From: Malus domestica | Taxonomy: Eukaryota; Streptophyta; Magnoliopsida; Rosales; Rosaceae | NCBI RefSeq assembly: GCF_042453785.1 | Contig: NC_091673.1 | Span: forward strand, 3,231,501 to 3,295,500 | Length of the DNA stretch: 64,000 bases | Direction: 5' to 3' | Part shown: one piece after another, positions 59,909 through 64,000 of the stretch | How the letters are laid out: each line of letters opens with the position of its first letter | How positions within the stretch are numbered: the first letter of the stretch is position 1 | The notes under the pieces: generated by a model | The model's database searches: none | Seen by the model: only the letters and a program-made list of their open reading frames with translations | Told to the model about the DNA's origin: nothing | Position numbers and translations under genes: made by a program

Positions 59909-60999
59909 ATGGCGGCGACACCAACCGCCTGCGGTTTCTCCCCCGCCATTCCATCCCTCTTGCCTCTCATAACTAACCCTAACAAAACCATTTCCTTTTT
60001 CCGACCGTTTTCTGCTTCCCAGAAAAACCCTACCGTCGGCCTCTCCTGGTCCTCAACCCACGGACGAAGAAACCCTCTCTGGTGAATTGGCTCTTCTGGG
60101 TTTCTTTCAATTTTTCATTTTTCTTCGTCCACATATATGTTTATGCTAAAGTTTAAATCTTTAATTTCAGCTCAAGAATTTCCCATACGGCAGGTGTAGC
60201 ACCAAAGAGGGGCTATGTGGTGCTGGCTGTTTCTGGGTTGATGAGTGGCAATTCTGAGACGGACGCAGAATGGGAACCCAATAATCCGAATACGGTATAA
60301 AAAAATATGCGATTCGAGTGTAATTTGATAGAATCATTGTCTTTTTCGTATCGATATTGCTCGTAGTCATTTAATTTTTCTTACAAGCTTTTTGAGACCA
60401 ATGTGACATATGTTATCATGTCAACGTATGTGTGTGTTTTGTCATTGCTTGGATGTGTTAACTTCTTAACTTGGGTTCTGTTTCTTGGATGCCCTTTTCG
60501 AATTTTCGAAGGATGCTACGATTGACATACAACTTCCAAGAAGAAGCTTGCTTGTGAAATTTACTTGTAATTTGTGTGGTGAAAGGACAAATAGACTCGT
60601 CAATCGATTGGCTTATGAGCGGGGGCTTATTTACGTACAGGTACTTATTCCTCTTGTTGATTGATATAAGATTCAGTGTTGTTTGTTCTTGATGATGAAA
60701 AACCTGTTAAACTTTTTTTCTGTCAATTTGTTGATATTTTGATACTTTTCTATATAGTCCTTAGAAAAAAGCATATAAAAATTAAGGATTATGTTAAGCG
60801 GTCGGTTTCAAAGTTGCTTCTAGTTCTCTTAATCTAAAAGTAAGAAACAAGTTTTAGGTTCATCTGACTAATTAGCACTGCTTCTCATCAGTGTGCAGGG
60901 TGTCAAAAGTATCACAAGTTAGTTGATAATCTTGGCCTTGTGGTTGAGTATGACTTAAGGGAGGATTTTGATGTGGATACAAATGCGGATGAAGTTTGA
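59909..60999 (+). CDS. DNL zinc-finger protein (HSP70-escort, Zim17/HEP type)
   Basis: Zim17/HEP family co-chaperone that keeps organellar HSP70 soluble; plants have plastid and mitochondrial forms. Exons 59909-60081, 60171-60294, 60512-60640, 60892-60999; GT-AG, 534 nt, 177 aa. The last intron ends at the AG of 'catcag', not the later 'gtgcag', because only that choice keeps the second CxxC. Residues 1-60 are Ser/Thr/Pro-rich with few acidic residues, a plausible organelle transit peptide (starts MAATPTACGFSPAIPSLLP). The DNL domain has CNLC (118-121), CAGC (143-146), RTNRLVNRLAYERGLIYVQ and DNLGLV. It most resembles the plastid form (Arabidopsis HEP2/At5g27280) in layout; location is inference. 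The C-terminus is acidic. Confidence 0.92.
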
Positions 61000-61271
61000 T
61001 CCGACATTGAATTCATTATGCTACTTTTGAGTTGTCTTTGTGATAAAGTAATTCTTGGCGGTTGTTGGAATTCATCTCCCTTGATATATTGAACACGAAG
61101 TAAACAAAAAAGTGGTAAATGTTGATCGTTCATCTTTTGTATGATTGATTCTTAGATCTAGGGTTGTACATATGAAAAAATCATCTTATTGCAATATATT
61201 CTCTTAAAAAAAATTTCTTCTGGCACTGTACCAATAAATTCATAGTTCAACGTCTAAGATTGGTAAGAACT
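61000..61271. other. Convergent 3' region of DNL and AGP genes
   Basis: Holds the 3' UTRs of the DNL gene (plus) and AGP gene (minus). A short 'cttaaaaaaaatttc' block is the only notable sequence. Confidence 0.5.
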
Positions 61272-62222
61272 TTAGCCTGTCTTTGCCAGCAGTATAGTGA
61301 TTGCTAACCCGATCGTAACCCAGAATCCTGATATCCCTCCTTTCTGGTGGAGTGCATTTCCTCCATTCTATGAGACAATAAAGAGAAAGGTCATGGAAAA
61401 AACTTTAAAGTTGTTAAGTAACATCTGTAAAATTTGAGTTCCATCATGCAAATATGGTGTTCTATGGTAATAAGAGTAATAGCTGGTTAAATTCTTTACC
61501 AAATTCAAACTTGGTGATGGGGCCGGTGTTGTATCGTCCTCTGTATCTGTCACCGTAGGTGGTGCTGGGGGACTTTGTACAGTTGGTGCAGGTGCTGGTG
61601 CATGATGATGATGCTTGTGCTTGTGCTTGTGCTTGTTCTTCCCCTTGTGGTTGGGTGGAGCAGGTGATGGTGCTTGCACTGGTTGTGAAGCTGGTGGCAC
61701 AATAACCGGTGCTGGCGCGGATACTGGGGGTGCTTTTAATGGTGAGGGCACTGGTGCTACTTTAGCTGGTGCCGGTGCAGGAGTTGCTTTAACAGGGGCT
61801 GGGGCTTGAACTGGTGTTGGAGATGCAGGTGGCGCCGCTACAGGAGGCGGCAATGTTGGTGTCGAAACAGGTGGTGATGGCGGCAGATTCGGTGGCTGTG
61901 ATGGAGTTGACACAGGTGGACTTTGGGGTAGCGGGGGTGGGACTGCTGGGCTTTTGGATGGTGCTACCTTAGGGGAAGGTGATGCGGGTGTGGTGATTGG
62001 TGGGGTTGCTGCTGCATTTACAGGCGGTTGTGTTACTGCGGTTGGTGCGGTAGAAGGTGGTGGGGTTGTAGTCGGCAGAGTAGCCGGTGCAGCAGGTGTG
62101 GTAGTAGGCGGGGGCGTTGCAGCTGGCAAAGTAGAGGGTGCGGCTGCCGGTGTCTGTGCACCGGTAAGGATTACTTGAAAGCTGAGGCAACATAGGACGA
62201 AAGCCAGCAAAATCGAAACCAT
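61272..62222 (-). CDS. Lysine-rich arabinogalactan protein (AGP17/18/19 type)
   Basis: Cell-surface proteoglycan backbone whose Pro residues would be hydroxylated and decorated with arabinogalactan; such proteins act in growth and signalling at the plasma membrane. Exons 62222-61500 (241 codons) and 61367-61272 (31 codons and TAA), phase-0 GT-AG intron of 132 bp; 272 aa. N-terminal signal peptide MVSILLAFVLCCLSFQVILTGA, then a Pro/Ala/Thr/Ser-rich domain (AP, SP, TP repeats, PSPPVSTP), a basic cluster KGKNKHKHKHKHHHH near residue 203, an acidic DTEDD, and a C-terminal hydrophobic segment FWVTIGLAITILLA encoded by exon 2, the GPI-anchor signal. An upstream in-frame ATG at 62252 exists, but TATATAA lies at 62273-62267, so transcription should start near 62242, downstream of that ATG; the start at 62222 is preferred. 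Confidence 0.92.
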
Positions 62223-62266
62223 TTTTGGAAGACGAATTCCAGGGAACAGCATCGGAGGGTTGTCGG

Positions 62267-62273
62267 TTATATA
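62267..62273 (-). promoter_or_regulatory. TATA box of AGP gene
   Basis: TATATAA on the minus strand, about 45-50 nt upstream of the preferred ATG (62222). With normal TATA-to-start spacing the transcript begins near 62242. Confidence 0.65.
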
Positions 62274-62279
62274 TTAGGT

Positions 62280-62906
62280 TTGTGAGGAGAGAAAATTGCA
62301 GTTTGGTGAAACAATTGAAGTAGGGAGAGATGTAATTTTCATGTGATGGGAACTTCTCTGCTAATCATTTGGCGAGCATATGTTGTTAATGAAGTTGAGA
62401 AGCTGGCCAAGAAATTGACAAAAGTCTCGCGGCACAAATGTAGAAGAAACGTCTATTTTTGATCTTAACAGCAAAGCTTAACTCTGGTAGGAGGTGTCTA
62501 TCCGTCCTTTCTGAAAGCAACGTCCTCAATCCTCAATTCAACACCCTTCGTAACACGGGACGTTGCCATGGCAGTACTGTCTCATGCAAGTTACTCTCCT
62601 GTTAAGCGCAGATGACCGCACGGCATTTATTTGTTTGTTTATCATTCATTTGGTAATGGCTTACTGTCGAAGGGAGGTTGGAGGCACTGTGATTAAAACA
62701 AAGGATGGGCAAACGAAGGCCAACAATAATCCAACGTGAATATCATGAATAAAAGCTATATTTAAAATTAAATAAATTAAAAAAAAAAAAAAAGACACTA
62801 TCTAGAACATAAAAAAAAATTGGATGCTCCGGTGTATCGGGTACTTTGGGCGTTTTAACTGTTTTTAGATCTTTATTTTTGTATTTTCAAATAAAGATCT
62901 AACGGT
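62280..62906. other. AGP upstream intergenic region
   Basis: No gene seen. The AGP promoter must lie at its left end. A poly-A stretch occurs near 62775-62795. Confidence 0.5.
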
Positions 62907-62913
62907 TAAAATA

Positions 62914-63062
62914 GGGGTGTGATATCCACACATCCCATTTTACTTCTCACACACCTTTTTGATTTTCAGCAGTCGGATTGGATGAATTGAAGAAGATCAA
63001 ATGACAGAAATTCTCAAGGGGTGTATGAGAAGTGAAATGTGGTGTGTGAATAGCACATTCCC
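62914..63062. mobile_element. MITE, GTGTGAGAAGT family
   Basis: 149 bp, the same length as the element at 8649. Left end GGGGTGTGATATCCACACA is mirrored by TGTGTGAATAGCACATTCCC. TAAAATA is duplicated (62907-62913, 63063-63069; 7 bp visible). Confidence 0.85.
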
Positions 63063-63069
63063 TAAAATA

Positions 63070-63498
63070 TCCGAAGTACTGAATACTCACCTAAGAAAGT
63101 ACCCTAGAGCATTGTCCCATTTACGCGGCCTTGCTTGTAATGCTAGGTTTCTGTAAATACTTTTGGAACACGCTTTTGTTAAAATCGCAATTAAATGTTT
63201 ATTAAAAATTCATACAGCTTTTTAAAACAAATTGATAAGGGCTTCTTTGAAAAGTGCTTTTATAATTTCCAAGTTTTTTTTTTTAAATTTGCCGGATGGT
63301 CCCATAATCTATAGTCATCCCATTTGACATCATGCAATTGACATAGTCATAGCTCATAGTCGGATCGCCAGTGAAATCTAATTATACTGGTAGATATAAT
63401 TTGGCAAAATTTTCGGACTAACTGAAAGAAAGACAACTAAATTTCGCCAACATTCGACACAGATTTGTACATTCATCAAACTAACAGTCTTTGAACTC
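63070..63498. other. Region between MITE and TADA 3' end
   Basis: A+T-rich; holds the 3' UTR of the TADA gene on the minus strand. No other feature seen. Confidence 0.5.
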
Positions 63499-64000
63499 TT
63501 ACAAACAGAACATTATGTGGAAGATGCGATGCATCTTCGTAAGTAACTTTGATGGATGGAGAGAAATTCGATGAAGACGCGGGGGCGCTGCCGGGTCTGC
63601 TTGCTTTTCCTTCTTCCTTCTCCTCAACTGGAAGAATTGCTGCATTATATCTGCACAATCCGATGCCAACACGCCACGTTGGATTGTCATATTTGGGTGG
63701 AATGGGTGGACAGGAGGAGCTGGTTTTTCCGAGTGTTCCGAGCTTCGAGCTATTTCCTTCACCCCCATCAGGAAAAAGTCTGCAAGCATATTTACAGGTT
63801 GATAAGATAAGGAGCAATTGAATAACACAATTCGCATACCTTATCCAGTTAGGGGTTACTTAGAAGGGCACAACTCGCATACCTTATCCAGCTGCCATCA
63901 GCTCCGAGAAGCTTATTTGGAGCTCGCCATACAACAGTGTCGACTCTTGCTTGGAGTATTGCTCCAGCACACATTGGGCACGGTTCAAGTGTTACATACA
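63499..64000 (-). pseudogene. TADA: tRNA adenosine deaminase (TADA) 3' end, frameshifted
   Basis: 3' end, continuing past the window. Plant TADA deaminates A34 to inosine in plastid tRNA-Arg(ACG). The exon at 64000-63893 encodes [19 protein letters not shown] with the PCxxC zinc-binding motif, then [14 protein letters not shown]. After a GT-AG intron (63892-63780) the last exon (63779 down to the TAA at 63501-63499) begins LFPDGGEGN and later reads VHPFHPNMTIQRGVLASDC and MQQFFQLRRRKK, matching the family, but in a frame one base off. A 7-bp tandem duplication (63738-63744 and 63745-63751) lies exactly between the two parts and accounts for the +1 shift. Without it the family frame is continuous. 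In the shifted frame translation would run to a stop at 63476 with an unrelated tail. Whether the gene still works (the deaminase domain is upstream) is unknown; assembly error is possible. Confidence 0.85.

Noticed and set aside
61615-62193. Gly/Ala-rich frames opposite the AGP gene
   Set aside because: They are the complement of Pro/Ala/Thr codons; the minus strand has signal peptide, splice sites and GPI signal.

Overview
This is nuclear DNA from a flowering plant. Its genes have many exons with GT-AG introns, it is rich in LTR retrotransposons and MITEs, and every recognisable gene is a plant family. The repeats look like those of the apple tribe (Rosaceae, Maleae: Malus/Pyrus), but that placement is inference from general familiarity, not a search. 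No prokaryotic genes, CRISPR arrays, tRNA genes or rRNA genes were seen.

Layout. 1-470: end of a Ty1/copia element (RNase H tail and LTR). 4.3-8.5 kb (+): a five-exon ABCG half-transporter. 9.9-14.1 kb: an LTR element with 5-bp target duplications whose interior carries pieces of host genes (a PPR gene and others) plus several minisatellites. 14.3-22.9 kb: a degenerate copia element with unusual TA...TA LTR ends, split by a 3.8-kb non-autonomous hAT-like element made mostly of a ~345-bp tandem repeat. 23.2-27.2 kb (+): two paralogous two-exon genes for 64-aa Lys/Ala/Pro-rich proteins, separated by a 1.56-kb LTR element without coding capacity. 27.7-31.1 kb (-): an eleven-exon isoprenylcysteine methylesterase (ICME-like) gene. 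32-34 kb: MITEs and a 1-kb fold-back element. 34.7-41.3 kb: a gag-only Ty3/gypsy-type element split by a 1.66-kb solo LTR. 41-53 kb: gene-free DNA with hAT-type MITEs, a SINE, a tandem pair of elements and a fragment of an organellar group II intron. 53.4-59.2 kb (+): a fourteen-exon PHO1;H1-type phosphate exporter gene with a TRIM in intron 9. 59.9-61.0 kb (+): a four-exon DNL zinc-finger (HSP70-escort) gene. 61.3-62.2 kb (-): a lysine-rich GPI-anchored arabinogalactan protein. 63.5-64.0 kb (-): the 3' end of a tRNA adenosine deaminase (TADA) gene whose last exon carries a 7-bp duplication and frameshift.

The host genes do not form a pathway; they are ordinary plant housekeeping and transport genes embedded in repeats. 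For six of the seven complete genes, exon joins were chosen so that phase and family alignment agree and the total is an exact codon multiple: ABCG 683 aa, ICME-like 453 aa, PHO1;H1-like 798 aa, DNL 177 aa, AGP 272 aa, and 64 aa for each small paralogue. The most notable observations are the gene-capturing LTR element, the small-protein pair, the TRIM lying 5 bp inside a splice donor, and the TADA frameshift with its tandemly duplicated splice donor. No clear new multi-gene biological system was found.
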